Of a DNA stretch of 64,000 bases, positions 13,912 to 23,138 are shown one piece after another. The position numbers were made by a program, and so were the translations under genes. Numbering within the stretch: position 1 is the first letter of the stretch; each line of letters starts with the position of its first letter. The DNA comes from Prevotella sp. (lineage in GTDB: Bacteria; Bacteroidota; Bacteroidia; Bacteroidales; Bacteroidaceae): the NCBI GenBank assembly GCA_015060535.1, contig SUYH01000016.1:1-64000 (forward strand). The letters run 5' to 3'. The notes under the pieces are model-generated. The model had not been told where the DNA came from and made no database searches. It saw nothing but the letters and a program-made list of their open reading frames with translations.

Positions 13912-14574
13912 ATGAAGAAACTAAGTGTAATCATGGTGGTAGCAGTGGCCGTATGGATGATGGCCAGCTGTGGAGGAAAGACAAATCAGGTGCCTTTTGA
14001 CAATGGCGACTCTGCCGAGATAGCCAATGCCGACCCGACGATTTATGGCGTGTGTGGCGAGATCATAGATGAGAACAAGCTGCAGCTGCTGACGGATACC
14101 GGCGACACACTGCTGTTGGACATGACGCCAGCTAAAGCGGAGGAAAAAATATTCGGCGGACTGGAGGCTGGCGACCGTATGGCTGTCGTTCCGACTAGGG
14201 ACCTGAAGACGGCTATCATGGTGATTAACCAGTCGACGCTGCTGGGCAACTGGGTAATGCCGAATCCTATCGACGGCAGCGACGAGGTGGGTATCACGAT
14301 TAAGGAGGGTGGTATCGCTGAGAGCATAGACCAGTCGAGTATCAATTACAAGACATGGCGACTGGTGCGTGGCCAGCTGGAAATCGTATTGGTGCACGAC
14401 GGTGGCAGCGGCGAGGACGAGACCTACATCTACGACATCACGAAGCTGACGAAGGACTCGCTGACCTACCAGGATTCAGAGGACGTCTATGAATACAGCC
14501 GCCAGAAGCCCCGCGAGAAATATGGCGAGGACGTGGTGCTGGAGAAATCGGCTTTGGAAGACTTCCAGATGTAA
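13912..14574 (+). CDS. Hypothetical lipoprotein
   Basis: I do not recognise the family with confidence. The product has 220 residues with a signal peptide ending in a lipobox (MMASCGG), so it should be lipid-anchored in the envelope. After an acidic linker, residues 40-90 look like a small beta domain (VCGEIIDENKLQLLTDTGDT), and a second lipocalin-like beta region follows (LLGNWVMPNPIDGSDEVGI). A start at 13873 was set aside because it overlaps mazG and lacks a signal at the right place. It lies 8 bases from the mazG stop and is probably cotranscribed. Confidence 0.75.
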   Translation: MKKLSVIMVVAVAVWMMASCGGKTNQVPFDNGDSAEIANADPTIYGVCGEIIDENKLQLLTDTGDTLLLDMTPAKAEEKIFGGLEAGDRMAVVPTRDLKTAIMVINQSTLLGNWVMPNPIDGSDEVGITIKEGGIAESIDQSSINYKTWRLVRGQLEIVLVHDGGSGEDETYIYDITKLTKDSLTYQDSEDVYEYSRQKPREKYGEDVVLEKSALEDFQM

Positions 14575-14582
14575 ACGAGCGC

Positions 14583-15374
14583 GTGGAGCCATTCAGAGTT
14601 CACATATTGGGCTGTGGCAGTGCGCTACCTACGTTGCGTCATTTCCCTTCGTCGCAGGTCGTCGAGGTGAGAGGAAAACTCTTCCTGGTCGACTGCGGCG
14701 AAGGTACTCAGATACAGCTGCGACGTTCGAGGCTGCGATTTACGAAGATTAGTGCTGTCTTCATCTCACACCCGCATGGTGACCACTGCTTCGGACTGAT
14801 AGGCATGCTCAGCACCTTCGGACTGCTGGGCAGGACGGCCAGACTGACAGTATATGCCACCAGCGAACTGATAGACATGACGCGCAGGCAGATGGATGTG
14901 TTCTGTCGCGATATGGACTACGAAGTTGACTTCAGAGAGGTGGACACGACGCAGCAACAGACCATCTACGAAGACCGCTCGCTGACGGTGGAGACTATTC
15001 CGCTGGACCATCGGGTGAAGTGCTGCGGATACTTGTTCCGCGAGAAACCCACACGCAACAATCCTGACTTGAAACGCGCCTACGCCTATTGCAGCGATAC
15101 GCGCTATCTGCCCACACTGCATGAGAGACTGGAGGGGGTGACGACGCTCTATCACGAGAGCACCTATGGCGAGGACAACCACCTGAAGGCGGAGAAATAC
15201 TACCATTCGACGGCTCGTGAGGCTGCTCTGGTGGCTCGCGATGCAGGGGTAGGGCAGCTGCTTTTGGGACACTACTCGTCGCGATATGAGGACGAAACGG
15301 TGTTGCTCAGGGAGGCTCAAGAAGTGTTCGCCAACAGCCATCTGACAGACGAATCGAGTGTTTTTGACGTCTGA
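14583..15374 (+). CDS. rnz: Ribonuclease Z (short form)
   Basis: Metallo-beta-lactamase-fold nuclease that trims tRNA 3' ends. Its HPHGDH zinc motif sits in FISHPHGDHCFGL, with LVDCGEGTQIQL before it and YHESTYG and GHYSSRY after. It starts with GTG at 14583, 8 bases after the lipoprotein stop. The length is 263 residues against about 305 for bacterial RNase Z. The missing stretch lies between CCGYLFREKP and AYCSDT, where only about nine residues remain. The metal ligands appear intact, so activity is plausible. Confidence 0.9.
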   Translation: MEPFRVHILGCGSALPTLRHFPSSQVVEVRGKLFLVDCGEGTQIQLRRSRLRFTKISAVFISHPHGDHCFGLIGMLSTFGLLGRTARLTVYATSELIDMTRRQMDVFCRDMDYEVDFREVDTTQQQTIYEDRSLTVETIPLDHRVKCCGYLFREKPTRNNPDLKRAYAYCSDTRYLPTLHERLEGVTTLYHESTYGEDNHLKAEKYYHSTAREAALVARDAGVGQLLLGHYSSRYEDETVLLREAQEVFANSHLTDESSVFDV

Positions 15375-15445
15375 AGAGCAATTTTCTCCAGAAAAATTTG
15401 GTGGAATGGAACAAACTTCGTATATTTGCACCGAATAATATAGTT

Positions 15446-15763
15446 ATGCGTATGACGAAAAGACTACTTATCTTCATTTTCGCTGCTTCACTGATGATGG
15501 CTCCGGCACAGATGCTGAGGGCTGCTGACGCATCGTATGAGATGGCGCAGGACATCAATGACGAGGTGACGATAACGGTCAATGGCCAGACGGTGACCAT
15601 CTGCGGTGCTCAGGGTGAGACGCTGGAGGTAATATCGCTGACAGGTCGTAAAGTCATGAGCGTAAGAATAGATTCGCCAGCACAGCGAATCGAATTGGGA
15701 GTTCCCAAGGGGGTATACATTCTGAAGGTAGGAAAGGTAGTCAGAAAGGTATCCCTGAAATAA
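15446..15763 (+). CDS. Small secreted protein with T9SS-like C-terminal domain
   Basis: A 105-residue protein: a signal peptide (LLIFIFAASLMMAPAQMLRA), a short linker, then a compact domain of about 65 residues with VTVNGQTVTICG-like strands, LTGRKVMSV and GVYILKVGKVVRKV. This ending resembles the type IX secretion (type A) sorting domain, here with almost no passenger. The promoter TATATTTG (15421-15428) with TTTG 20 bases before it puts the transcript start near 15432. The ATG at 15446 is therefore preferred over an upstream in-frame ATG at 15398; 15452 is also possible. Confidence 0.72.
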   Translation: MRMTKRLLIFIFAASLMMAPAQMLRAADASYEMAQDINDEVTITVNGQTVTICGAQGETLEVISLTGRKVMSVRIDSPAQRIELGVPKGVYILKVGKVVRKVSLK

Positions 15764-15774
15764 CAAAAAAACAA

Positions 15775-16407
15775 TCAGATTTTTGACGGACAGACACGGC
15801 TGAGGGCACAACGCTCGCAGTGGGGTCGGCGTGAGGTGCAGACATATCGCCCGTGCAACAGGAGCCAATGGTGGGCGCGGGGAATATCGTCGGAGGGGAT
15901 ATGCCGCACGAGTTCGCACTCTACCTTATAAGGCGTGTCGGCTGTCTTGGATACCAGTCCCAGGCGATGGCTGACACGAAAGACGTGCGTATCGACAGCC
16001 ATCGTAGACTTGCCAAAGGCAACGCTCTGAATGACATTAGCCGTCTTGCGACCTACACCAGGCAAGTCGAGCAGCTGATTCATGTCGGCAGGAACCTCGC
16101 CCTGATGCTGCTCAACGAGCATGCGTGACATCTTGGACAGATGGTCGGCTTTGGCATTAGGATAGGAAACGCTACGGATATACTCCAGAATCTCGTCGAC
16201 ATCGGCTTCAGCCATCGTCTTGGCGTCAGGGAAGCGGCGGAAGAGCTCAGGGGTGACCTGATTGATGCGCTTGTCGGTGCACTGGGCACTCAGAATGACG
16301 GCTACCAGGAGTTGGAAAACACTGCCGAACTCAAGCTCCGTCTGTACCTCGGGCATCTCCTGACGGAAAAAATCCAGGATATATGCGTAGCGTTCCTTTT
16401 TATTCAT
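15775..16407 (-). CDS. nth: Endonuclease III
   Basis: Base-excision repair DNA glycosylase/AP lyase for oxidised pyrimidines. The 210-residue product shows the helix-hairpin-helix LPGVGRKTANV with catalytic Lys, the catalytic Asp in VDTHVFRVSHRLGL, and a C-terminal 4Fe-4S loop with Cys spacing C-x6-C-x2-C-x5-C. It lies just upstream of the convergent small secreted protein gene and 3 bases downstream of the TlpA-like gene, in a minus-strand run with prs. Confidence 0.96.
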   Translation of the reverse strand: MNKKERYAYILDFFRQEMPEVQTELEFGSVFQLLVAVILSAQCTDKRINQVTPELFRRFPDAKTMAEADVDEILEYIRSVSYPNAKADHLSKMSRMLVEQHQGEVPADMNQLLDLPGVGRKTANVIQSVAFGKSTMAVDTHVFRVSHRLGLVSKTADTPYKVECELVRHIPSDDIPRAHHWLLLHGRYVCTSRRPHCERCALSRVCPSKI

Positions 16408-16410
16408 GAA

Positions 16411-17514
16411 TTAGTCCAGTTGCTCAGCAACGAATGCGGCAAGTGCCTCGCCACGCAATCCGCGACGCAGAATCTTGCCCTGCTGGTTGACAACAATAGT
16501 GTGGGGGATGCTGGTAACGCTGAACTGGCGGGCAGCGGCATTGTCCCAACCTTGCAGGTCGCTCATCTGAGGCCATGTGATGTTGAGTTGCTTGGTGGCT
16601 GCCATCCAGTCGTCCTTACTCTCATCGAGTGAGATACCTACGATGCCCAGACCTTTGTCTTTATACTGCTTGTACAGCTCGACAACGGCAGGCATGTCCT
16701 GACGGCAGGGACCACACCACGAGGCCCAGAAGTCGATGATGGTGATGCGGTGCTGGCTAATCTCACTCATGATGCTGAGTGAGGTGCCATCGGGGGTAGG
16801 CATCGAGAAATCGGTGATGGTGGCACCCTCGGCAGTCTCACTGGCTGCAGCGATAGACTCCTCGTACTGAAGGATGGCAGCACGTTTGCGCATCTGTTCG
16901 GGCAGCTTCTTGATGAGACTCAGGCGCGTCTCGTTGTCAATCAGCTCCTCAGGATAGTAGGTGAGCAGGAAATAGCCGAACTCATTGTCGATATTCTTCT
17001 CGGTAATGCCGATAACCATCGCAGAGAAGCGCTTGTTGAGCTGCTCAATCTGCTCCATGCCCTTCTGCTGCTCCTCGAAGGTGACATTGTTGCCGTAGAT
17101 ATGCTCGGCTATCTTGTTGATCTCCTTGCCAATAGTCATGACGGAGTCGTTGAGCACCTGCCACTGGTCGTTGCACATGGTACCACCCACTCGGCTGGCA
17201 CCTGGCGTCTCCTTGATATCGATGCTGATCTTGCCCGGCTCGACGAAGAAAGGAGCATTCAGCTCATTACGCTTGGCACTATACACCATCGCCATATAGA
17301 CGGAGTCGGACTCGCCGCTGAAGGAGAACTTGCCATGCTCCACAATCAGCGTGTCAGAGGGGATTCCAGACTGCATATCAGTAGTGAAAAAGAGGGTGTC
17401 GCCATCAGCGGCTCCCTCAATGGTTCCTTTTACCTGATATGTGTTTGACTGACAGGCAGTCAAGGCGCCTAAGAACAGCGCACTATATAATATACTGGTC
17501 AGAGATACTTTCAT
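16411..17514 (-). CDS. TlpA-like thiol:disulfide lipoprotein with DUF4369
   Basis: Envelope thioredoxin-fold protein likely to reduce or isomerise disulfides. From the ATG at 17514 it has 367 residues: a signal peptide with lipobox (GALTACQS), a DUF4369-type beta domain (about 22-110), a helical middle and a C-terminal TlpA/AhpC-TSA domain with WASWCGPCRQDMP as active site. The frame extends further up, but the lipoprotein signal fixes this start, which lies inside prs. The two genes overlap by 32 bases in different frames, implying translational coupling. Confidence 0.9.
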   Translation of the reverse strand: MKVSLTSILYSALFLGALTACQSNTYQVKGTIEGAADGDTLFFTTDMQSGIPSDTLIVEHGKFSFSGESDSVYMAMVYSAKRNELNAPFFVEPGKISIDIKETPGASRVGGTMCNDQWQVLNDSVMTIGKEINKIAEHIYGNNVTFEEQQKGMEQIEQLNKRFSAMVIGITEKNIDNEFGYFLLTYYPEELIDNETRLSLIKKLPEQMRKRAAILQYEESIAAASETAEGATITDFSMPTPDGTSLSIMSEISQHRITIIDFWASWCGPCRQDMPAVVELYKQYKDKGLGIVGISLDESKDDWMAATKQLNITWPQMSDLQGWDNAAARQFSVTSIPHTIVVNQQGKILRRGLRGEALAAFVAEQLD

Positions 17515-18421
17515 TGTTGATGACTCTACGAATGGTTTCTGCAAATAAATCGGCTACGCTGAGCTGCTTGACTTTAGCACAACGCTGGGTGTAGGGGATG
17601 GAGTCGGTGAAGACAATCTCTTCAAGGGCTGACTCCTGGACACGGTCGCTGGCAGGACCACTCATCACACAGTGAGAGGCACAGGCACGTACGGTCTTGG
17701 CACCGGCAGCCTTCATGATGTCGGCAGCCTTGGTGATGGTGCCTGCGGTATCTACCATATCGTCGATAATCACCACATTCTTGCCATCTACCTCACCAAT
17801 GATCTGCATCGTAGCTACCACATTGGCACGGGCTCGCGTCTTGTTGCAGAGCACCAGCGGACAACCCAGATACTTCGCATAGGTGTTGGCACGCTTCGAA
17901 CCACCGACATCAGGTGAAGCGATGACGAGGTCTTCAAGGTTCAGGCTCTTCAGATAGGGCAGAATGACATTGGAGGCATACAGATGGTCAACGGGCACAT
18001 TGAAGAAACCCTGAATCTGATCAGCATGCAGGTCCATCGTGATGACACGGTCAACGCCAGCCACACTCAGCAGGTCGGCTACCAACTTGGCACCAATGCT
18101 GACACGGGGCTTGTCCTTACGATCCTGACGTGCCCATCCGAAGTAAGGGATGACGGCATTGATGGTACGGGCAGAAGCACGCTTGGCTGCATCAATCATC
18201 AGCAACAGCTCCATCAGATTGTCAGAATTGGGGAAGGTGCTCTGTACGAGGAAGATATCGCGGCCGCGAATGCTCTCTTCGTAAGAGACGGCAAACTCGC
18301 CGTCGGAGAACTTCGTAATCTGAAGCTCGCCCAGCGGACAACCTAAACTTTGGCAGATTTTCTCTGCGAGGTACTTTGTTGCAGTACCTGAAAACACCAT
18401 GTAGTTCTTGTTAGGATTCAT
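17483..18421 (-). CDS. prs: Ribose-phosphate pyrophosphokinase
   Basis: Makes PRPP from ribose 5-phosphate and ATP for nucleotide, His and Trp synthesis. The 312-residue length is standard. Hallmarks include FSDGEFAVSYEESIRGRDIF, the metal-binding DLHADQIQGFF and the PRPP loop VVIIDDMVDTAGTI. It heads a minus-strand group with the TlpA-like gene and nth; the thiamine phosphate synthase-like gene and pheS lie upstream on the same strand. Confidence 0.97.
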   Translation of the reverse strand: MNPNKNYMVFSGTATKYLAEKICQSLGCPLGELQITKFSDGEFAVSYEESIRGRDIFLVQSTFPNSDNLMELLLMIDAAKRASARTINAVIPYFGWARQDRKDKPRVSIGAKLVADLLSVAGVDRVITMDLHADQIQGFFNVPVDHLYASNVILPYLKSLNLEDLVIASPDVGGSKRANTYAKYLGCPLVLCNKTRARANVVATMQIIGEVDGKNVVIIDDMVDTAGTITKAADIMKAAGAKTVRACASHCVMSGPASDRVQESALEEIVFTDSIPYTQRCAKVKQLSVADLFAETIRRVINNESISDQYII

Positions 18422-18438
18422 TGTTATGTCAAAAGTTC

Positions 18439-19047
18439 TTAACCTATTGCTTTACGAAGTTTGCTGAAGTGGTCGATGAGCGCCTGATAGTCCAACTCTT
18501 GCTGGATGTTGAAGCGGTTCCAGATATCGCCACAAATAACAATTCCGCCAAAGCCAAGATCCTTGGCCAGACGGACATTGTCGAGATTCATGCCTCCAAG
18601 GGCATACACATGCTTGTCGATGAGTCCACGGCGGGAGGCTTCTTCCAGCTGCTGGGGAGTGAACGAGGCCTTGCAGTCGGGCTCCGACTGGCTGTCGCCA
18701 ATGTATTTGAGGAAGACGTAGTCGGCATTGCGCTTGGCCTCTTTGAGCAGTTCCAGATTGGTGCAGGTACGGCTGAGATGGCCTTTGTATCCTGCGGGCT
18801 TGGGCGTTGTCTCGTCACTGATATGGATGCCTCGGAGGTTGTATTCCTCTTTCAGGTAGAAATTGTCATGGACGGTAATCTTCTTGCAGTAGTCCTCAGG
18901 GAGCAGCGTCAGCAGGCGCTCTGAGTACATAGGCGACGAATCTGGCTTATACAAGTGCAGATTGTCAAGCCCCTCGTCGAAAAGTGAGGCTAGAATCTTA
19001 TCTTCTTCCACGAAAAACGTGGGCCGTGTCATAACTGCCAGTTTCAT
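18439..19047 (-). CDS. Thiamine phosphate synthase-like protein (ThiE/TenI family)
   Basis: TIM-barrel protein resembling thiamine phosphate synthase, which joins HMP-PP and thiazole phosphate. The 202-residue product shows LAVMTRP at the first strand, GIHISDET in the middle and YALGGMNLDNVRLAKDLGFGGIVICG near the end. The key catalytic positions are less clear than in true ThiE, so a TenI-like or divergent role is possible. The ATG at 19047 is used; the frame also opens at a TTG six bases upstream. Confidence 0.75.
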   Translation of the reverse strand: MKLAVMTRPTFFVEEDKILASLFDEGLDNLHLYKPDSSPMYSERLLTLLPEDYCKKITVHDNFYLKEEYNLRGIHISDETTPKPAGYKGHLSRTCTNLELLKEAKRNADYVFLKYIGDSQSEPDCKASFTPQQLEEASRRGLIDKHVYALGGMNLDNVRLAKDLGFGGIVICGDIWNRFNIQQELDYQALIDHFSKLRKAIG

Positions 19048-19067
19048 GGGCAAGTGTGTGATATGTT

Positions 19068-20126
19068 TTAATTTGCGGACTCAAACTCCTTGAGGAAGCG
19101 GACATCGTTCTCGGAGAACATACGGAGGTCGCTCACCCTGTATTTCAGGTTGGTGATACGCTCAACACCCATACCGAAGGCATAGCCGCTGTACTCCTTG
19201 CTGTCGATGCCACACTGCTCCAGCACGTTGGGATCTACCATGCCACAGCCCAGAATCTCTACCCAGCCGGTGTGTTTGCAGAAGCCGCAACCCTCGCCAC
19301 CACAGATGAAGCACGAGATGTCCATCTCGGCACTGGGCTCGGTGAAGGGGAAGTAGCTGGGGCGCAGACGAATCTGGGTGTCGGCACCGAACATCTCACG
19401 GGCAAAGCTGAGTAGCACCTGCTTCAGGTCGGTGAACGACACGTTCTTGTCGATATACAGGCCTTCTACCTGATGGAAGAAGCAGTGGGCACGGGCTGTG
19501 ATAGCCTCGTTACGATATACACGTCCAGGACAGATGACGCGGATAGGGGCCGTCAGCTTGCCATCCTCGGTGTGCATCTGCTCCATGACGCGAGCCTGTA
19601 CACTCGAAGTGTGGCTCCTGAGCAGGATGTTCTTCGTCACGTCATCGGGATGCTGCGATACGAAGAAGGTGTCCTGCATGTCGCGGGCAGGATGGTCTGC
19701 AGCGAAATTCATCTTGGTGAACACGTGCATATCGTCCTCTACCTCAGGACCGTCAGCCAGCACAAAGCCCATACGTGAAAAGATATCGATAATCTCGTTG
19801 GTCACGATAGTCAGCGGGTGGCGTGTGCCTAACTGGATAGGATAGGGGGTACGCGTCAGGTCAATGTCGGCATCGCCTGTATCCTGAGTGGCACACTCTT
19901 CGCGCAACTGGTTGATGCGCTCGGTGGCCAGTGTCTTCAGTTCGTTGATTTTCATGCCGACAGTCTTTTTCTCGTCGGCTGCTACATTACGGAAATCGTT
20001 CATCAGTGCCGTAATCTCGCCTTTCTTGCTGAGGTATTTCAGTCGAAGCTGCTCTACCTCGTCGGCATTTTTGGCACTTAAATTCTGCACTTCTTTGAGA
20101 AGTTCGTCTATCTTATCAAGTATCAT
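19068..20126 (-). CDS. pheS: Phenylalanine-tRNA ligase alpha subunit
   Basis: Catalytic subunit of the (alpha beta)2 enzyme that charges tRNA-Phe. The 352-residue product has the N-terminal coiled-coil arm (residues 1-85), the TRTPYPIQLGTRHPL segment, motif 2 FRPSYFPFTEPSAEMDI, a Cys-rich loop (CFICGGEGCGFC) and motif 3 GMGVERI. The ATG at 20126 is chosen because the in-frame extension to 20165 reads across the promoter (TACCTTTG on the minus strand). Its partner pheT is unlinked, 30 kb away. Confidence 0.96.
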   Translation of the reverse strand: MILDKIDELLKEVQNLSAKNADEVEQLRLKYLSKKGEITALMNDFRNVAADEKKTVGMKINELKTLATERINQLREECATQDTGDADIDLTRTPYPIQLGTRHPLTIVTNEIIDIFSRMGFVLADGPEVEDDMHVFTKMNFAADHPARDMQDTFFVSQHPDDVTKNILLRSHTSSVQARVMEQMHTEDGKLTAPIRVICPGRVYRNEAITARAHCFFHQVEGLYIDKNVSFTDLKQVLLSFAREMFGADTQIRLRPSYFPFTEPSAEMDISCFICGGEGCGFCKHTGWVEILGCGMVDPNVLEQCGIDSKEYSGYAFGMGVERITNLKYRVSDLRMFSENDVRFLKEFESAN

Positions 20127-20255
20127 AATCTGATGTAATACGTAAATTTTGATGCAAAGGTACAAAAAAAAGAGAAATTAGAAATGAGAAATGAGAAATT
20201 ATTTCTATCTTTGCACAAAAATTTGAGAGAAGACAATAATTTCCCACAAGAACTG

Positions 20256-21098
20256 ATGAGACGATATTGGATATCATGGAGCGCGATGCTCTTATTATTC
20301 GCATCATGTGGCGGTAACAAGGCTAATAACACCGAGGAGATGGTTGTTGCGGACTCGATGACGCTGAACGATTCTGTTGCTGTCTTAGACTCGATAGCTG
20401 CGGAATTCGAGAATACACCTGTGCCCAAGGCCGCTGATGAGCTGTTTGACGACTTCTTCTTCAACTTTGCCGTGAACAAGAAGTTGCAGATGGAGCGTAT
20501 CGTGTTCCCCCTGAAGTCTGTCAATGGGCCGAAGACGACAGAAATCAGCAAGAACGAGTGGAAAATGGACTATTTCTTCACGCGTCAGGGCTATTACACA
20601 CTACTTTTCGACAATGAAAAGCAGATGGAGGTGGTGAAAGATACAACCGTCAGTCGTGCTGTGGTGGAGAAAATCTATTTCAACACCAAGTCGATTATTC
20701 AATATGTGTTTGAACGTCGTCGGGGCGCTTGGATGATGACGGGTATACATACCGTACCTATCTCGACATCGAGCAATGCGTCGTTCCTGGATTTCTATCA
20801 TCGCTTTGCTACTGACAGCGAGTTTCAGGCTGAAAGCCTGGGGGAGACGGTGCAGTTTGTTGGACCTGATCCTGACGACGACTTCAGCATGATGGAGGGT
20901 ATCATTACACGCGACACGTGGGAAGCCTTCGCTCCGCAGTTGCCTACCAAGATGATTTACAACATCATCTACGGCAAACCTCACAAAGAGGCTGAAACCA
21001 AGATGTTTGTGCTGCGTGGCATCGCCAACGGTTTAGAGCTGGAGATGAAGTTCAGGAAGAGTGGGGGCCACTGGAAACTGACAAAACTAACGACGTGA
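20256..21098 (+). CDS. DUF4348 lipoprotein
   Basis: Bacteroidales-specific envelope lipoprotein of unknown role, 280 residues. The signal peptide ends with a lipobox (LLFASCGG). An acidic linker leads into a globular domain with DELFDDFFFNFAVNKKLQ at its start and FLDFYHRFATDSEFQ in the middle, both typical of DUF4348. A promoter (TATCTTTG around 20207-20214) lies between an upstream in-frame ATG (20184) and the ATG used here, which settles the start. murB follows after 11 bases. Confidence 0.85.
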   Translation: MRRYWISWSAMLLLFASCGGNKANNTEEMVVADSMTLNDSVAVLDSIAAEFENTPVPKAADELFDDFFFNFAVNKKLQMERIVFPLKSVNGPKTTEISKNEWKMDYFFTRQGYYTLLFDNEKQMEVVKDTTVSRAVVEKIYFNTKSIIQYVFERRRGAWMMTGIHTVPISTSSNASFLDFYHRFATDSEFQAESLGETVQFVGPDPDDDFSMMEGIITRDTWEAFAPQLPTKMIYNIIYGKPHKEAETKMFVLRGIANGLELEMKFRKSGGHWKLTKLTT

Positions 21099-21109
21099 CG
21101 AAGTAAGCA

Positions 21110-22111
21110 ATGAGAGATTTACGCAACTATAGCTTAAAAGCGCATAACACGTTCGGACTGGAGGCACGGTGCAGCCGTTTCCTGGAATATGAGACGGAAG
21201 CTGAAGCTCTGCAGGTGGCTGAGATACTGAGGAGTTCGGCTACACCTTATATTATAATAGGTGGGGGTAGCAATCTGCTGCTCACGAAGGACTTCGAAGG
21301 TATTGTGGTTCACTCGGCTGTCAAAGGGTGCGAAATAGATGGAAACCGCATGACGTGTGGCAGTGGCGAGACTTGGGATGACGTGGTTGCACTTTGCTTG
21401 AACAACGGTTTGTATGGTGCAGAAAATCTGTCACTTATACCTGGTGATGTGGGTGCTTCTGCGGTACAGAATATCGGAGCCTATGGTGCTGAAGCCAAAG
21501 ACTTTATCCGTCGTGTATGGACGGTAGAAATAGCCACAGGCAATGTCAGCGTCTGGAACAATGAGGATTGTGCATACGGCTATCGCCAGAGCCGCTTTAA
21601 GCAGGAGTGGAAGAACCGTTTCCTGATTACGCGTGTCGAATATGAGTTCTCGACGGAATTCCGTCCGAGACTTGACTACGGCAATATCCGTTCGGAGTTG
21701 GAGCGCAGAGGTATCGCTCAGCCTACGGCCCAGCAGTTGCGCCAGGTGATTATAGACATCCGTAATGCCAAGTTGCCGGATCCCAAGCAGACGGGCAATG
21801 CAGGCAGCTTCTTCATGAATCCCGTAGTGCCTCGCAGCCAGTATGAACAGTTGGCTGCGCAATATCCGGATATGCCCCATTATACCATTGATGCGGAACA
21901 CGAGAAGATTCCTGCAGGATGGATGATAGAACAGTGTGGATGGAAGGGTAAGTCGCTGGGACGTGCTGGCGTACATGACCGTCAGGCACTGGTTCTCGTC
22001 AATCTGGGTGGCGCAACGGGAAGTGAGATTGTGGCCCTCTGCCAGGCTATCCAGCGTGATGTGAAGCAGCAGTTCAATATAGATATTCATCCTGAGGTTA
22101 ATGTGATATGA
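21110..22111 (+). CDS. murB: UDP-N-acetylmuramate dehydrogenase
   Basis: FAD enzyme that reduces the enolpyruvyl group to give UDP-MurNAc in cell-wall synthesis. The 333-residue product has the FAD-binding IIIGGGSNLLLT, GDVGASAVQNIGAYGAE, YGYRQSRFK (catalytic Arg), AGSFFMNPV (catalytic Ser) and HPEVNVI (catalytic Glu) at the end. The stop overlaps the start of the next gene by ATGA. Confidence 0.97.
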   Translation: MRDLRNYSLKAHNTFGLEARCSRFLEYETEAEALQVAEILRSSATPYIIIGGGSNLLLTKDFEGIVVHSAVKGCEIDGNRMTCGSGETWDDVVALCLNNGLYGAENLSLIPGDVGASAVQNIGAYGAEAKDFIRRVWTVEIATGNVSVWNNEDCAYGYRQSRFKQEWKNRFLITRVEYEFSTEFRPRLDYGNIRSELERRGIAQPTAQQLRQVIIDIRNAKLPDPKQTGNAGSFFMNPVVPRSQYEQLAAQYPDMPHYTIDAEHEKIPAGWMIEQCGWKGKSLGRAGVHDRQALVLVNLGGATGSEIVALCQAIQRDVKQQFNIDIHPEVNVI

Positions 22112-22866
22112 AACTGACATTCTTGGGAACGGGAACATCGTGTGGCGTACCGACTATCGGTTGTCATTGCTATACGTGCAGCAGCAAGGATCCGCATGAC
22201 AAGCGTCTGCGCTGCTCAGTACTGATAGAGACGGAAACGACACGACTGCTGATAGACTGCGGACCCGACTTCCGCCAACAGATCATGGATCAGCCTTTCC
22301 GTAAGATAGATGGTATCCTCATTACTCATGCCCATTATGACCACATGGGCGGGATGGACGACATACGCCCGTATTGCCAGTTTGGCGAAATCAATGTGTA
22401 TGCTGATCCGCTGGCCCGACAGGGGATGCTTGAGATGCTGCCCTACTGTTTTGCAGAACATCGCTATCCGGGTGTGCCAGCTATCCAACTACATGAGATC
22501 CATAAGCATGAGGCTTTCCGTATTGGCGACCTGGATGTCATGCCTTTCGAAGTGATGCATCACGACTTGCCTATCATGGGCTATCGTATCGGTAGTCTGG
22601 CTTATATCACGGATATGAAGACTATCGATGCGGCTGAGATTCCATACATCGAAGGGTGTAGCACGCTGGTTGTCAATGCTTTGCGAGAAAAGCCACATCA
22701 CTCGCACCAGACGCTGACAGAGGCTGTCCGCTTTGCCCAGCGCATCAATGCCCGTCAGACTTGGCTCATCCATAGCAGTCATGATATCGGCAGGCACGCT
22801 GAGGTCAATGCCTCATTGCCACAGAATATCCAACTGGCCTATGACGGTCAGGTCGTTGAGGTGTAA
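22108..22866 (+). CDS. MBL-fold metallohydrolase (PhnP-like)
   Basis: Metallo-beta-lactamase-fold hydrolase, 252 residues. It has LGTGTSCGVPTIGC at the N-terminus with a Cys-x2-Cys pair (CHCYTC), zinc motif THAHYDHMGG, a later H in VMHHDLPIMGY and ITDMKT. This N-terminal signature is shared with PhnP-type phosphodiesterases. The substrate is unknown. Translation is coupled to murB. Confidence 0.87.
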   Translation: MKLTFLGTGTSCGVPTIGCHCYTCSSKDPHDKRLRCSVLIETETTRLLIDCGPDFRQQIMDQPFRKIDGILITHAHYDHMGGMDDIRPYCQFGEINVYADPLARQGMLEMLPYCFAEHRYPGVPAIQLHEIHKHEAFRIGDLDVMPFEVMHHDLPIMGYRIGSLAYITDMKTIDAAEIPYIEGCSTLVVNALREKPHHSHQTLTEAVRFAQRINARQTWLIHSSHDIGRHAEVNASLPQNIQLAYDGQVVEV

Positions 22867-22878
22867 AAAGGGAAATGT

Positions 22879-23133
22879 TTACTTCTTTTTCTTGTGCTTG
22901 AAGAGCCATCCGTAGGTCTTCATGAGCTTACGTACCAACAGAAAGCCGTCAATGGCTGTGATGCTGTTGGTGACAAGGCTTGCTATGAGTTCACCTTTCG
23001 AACTGGAAGGCTGGGGAACCGTCAGTTCATGCCATAGGGTGCTGATGCGCTCATTCTTCGCATGAATATCGGAATGCAACTGCTCTTTGCGCAGTTGAAT
23101 CTCTTCAAGGGTATTGAAAGTGGGCTGGGGCAT
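22879..23133 (-). CDS. Small hypothetical protein of the YtxH/holin-like operon
   Basis: An 84-residue protein with a coiled-coil N-terminal half (QLRKEQLHSDIHAKNERIS), a Ser/Lys linker, a hydrophobic patch and a basic end (LFKHKKKK). It is the last gene of a three-gene minus-strand operon; the gene before it ends 5 bases upstream. A peripheral membrane role beside its neighbours is inference. Confidence 0.7.
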   Translation of the reverse strand: MPQPTFNTLEEIQLRKEQLHSDIHAKNERISTLWHELTVPQPSSSKGELIASLVTNSITAIDGFLLVRKLMKTYGWLFKHKKKK

Positions 23134-23138
23134 AAGGA

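Noticed and set aside
15775..16632. Plus-strand frames opposite nth and the TlpA-like gene (15853-16128, 16141-16632)
   Set aside because: They are antisense shadows of well-identified genes.
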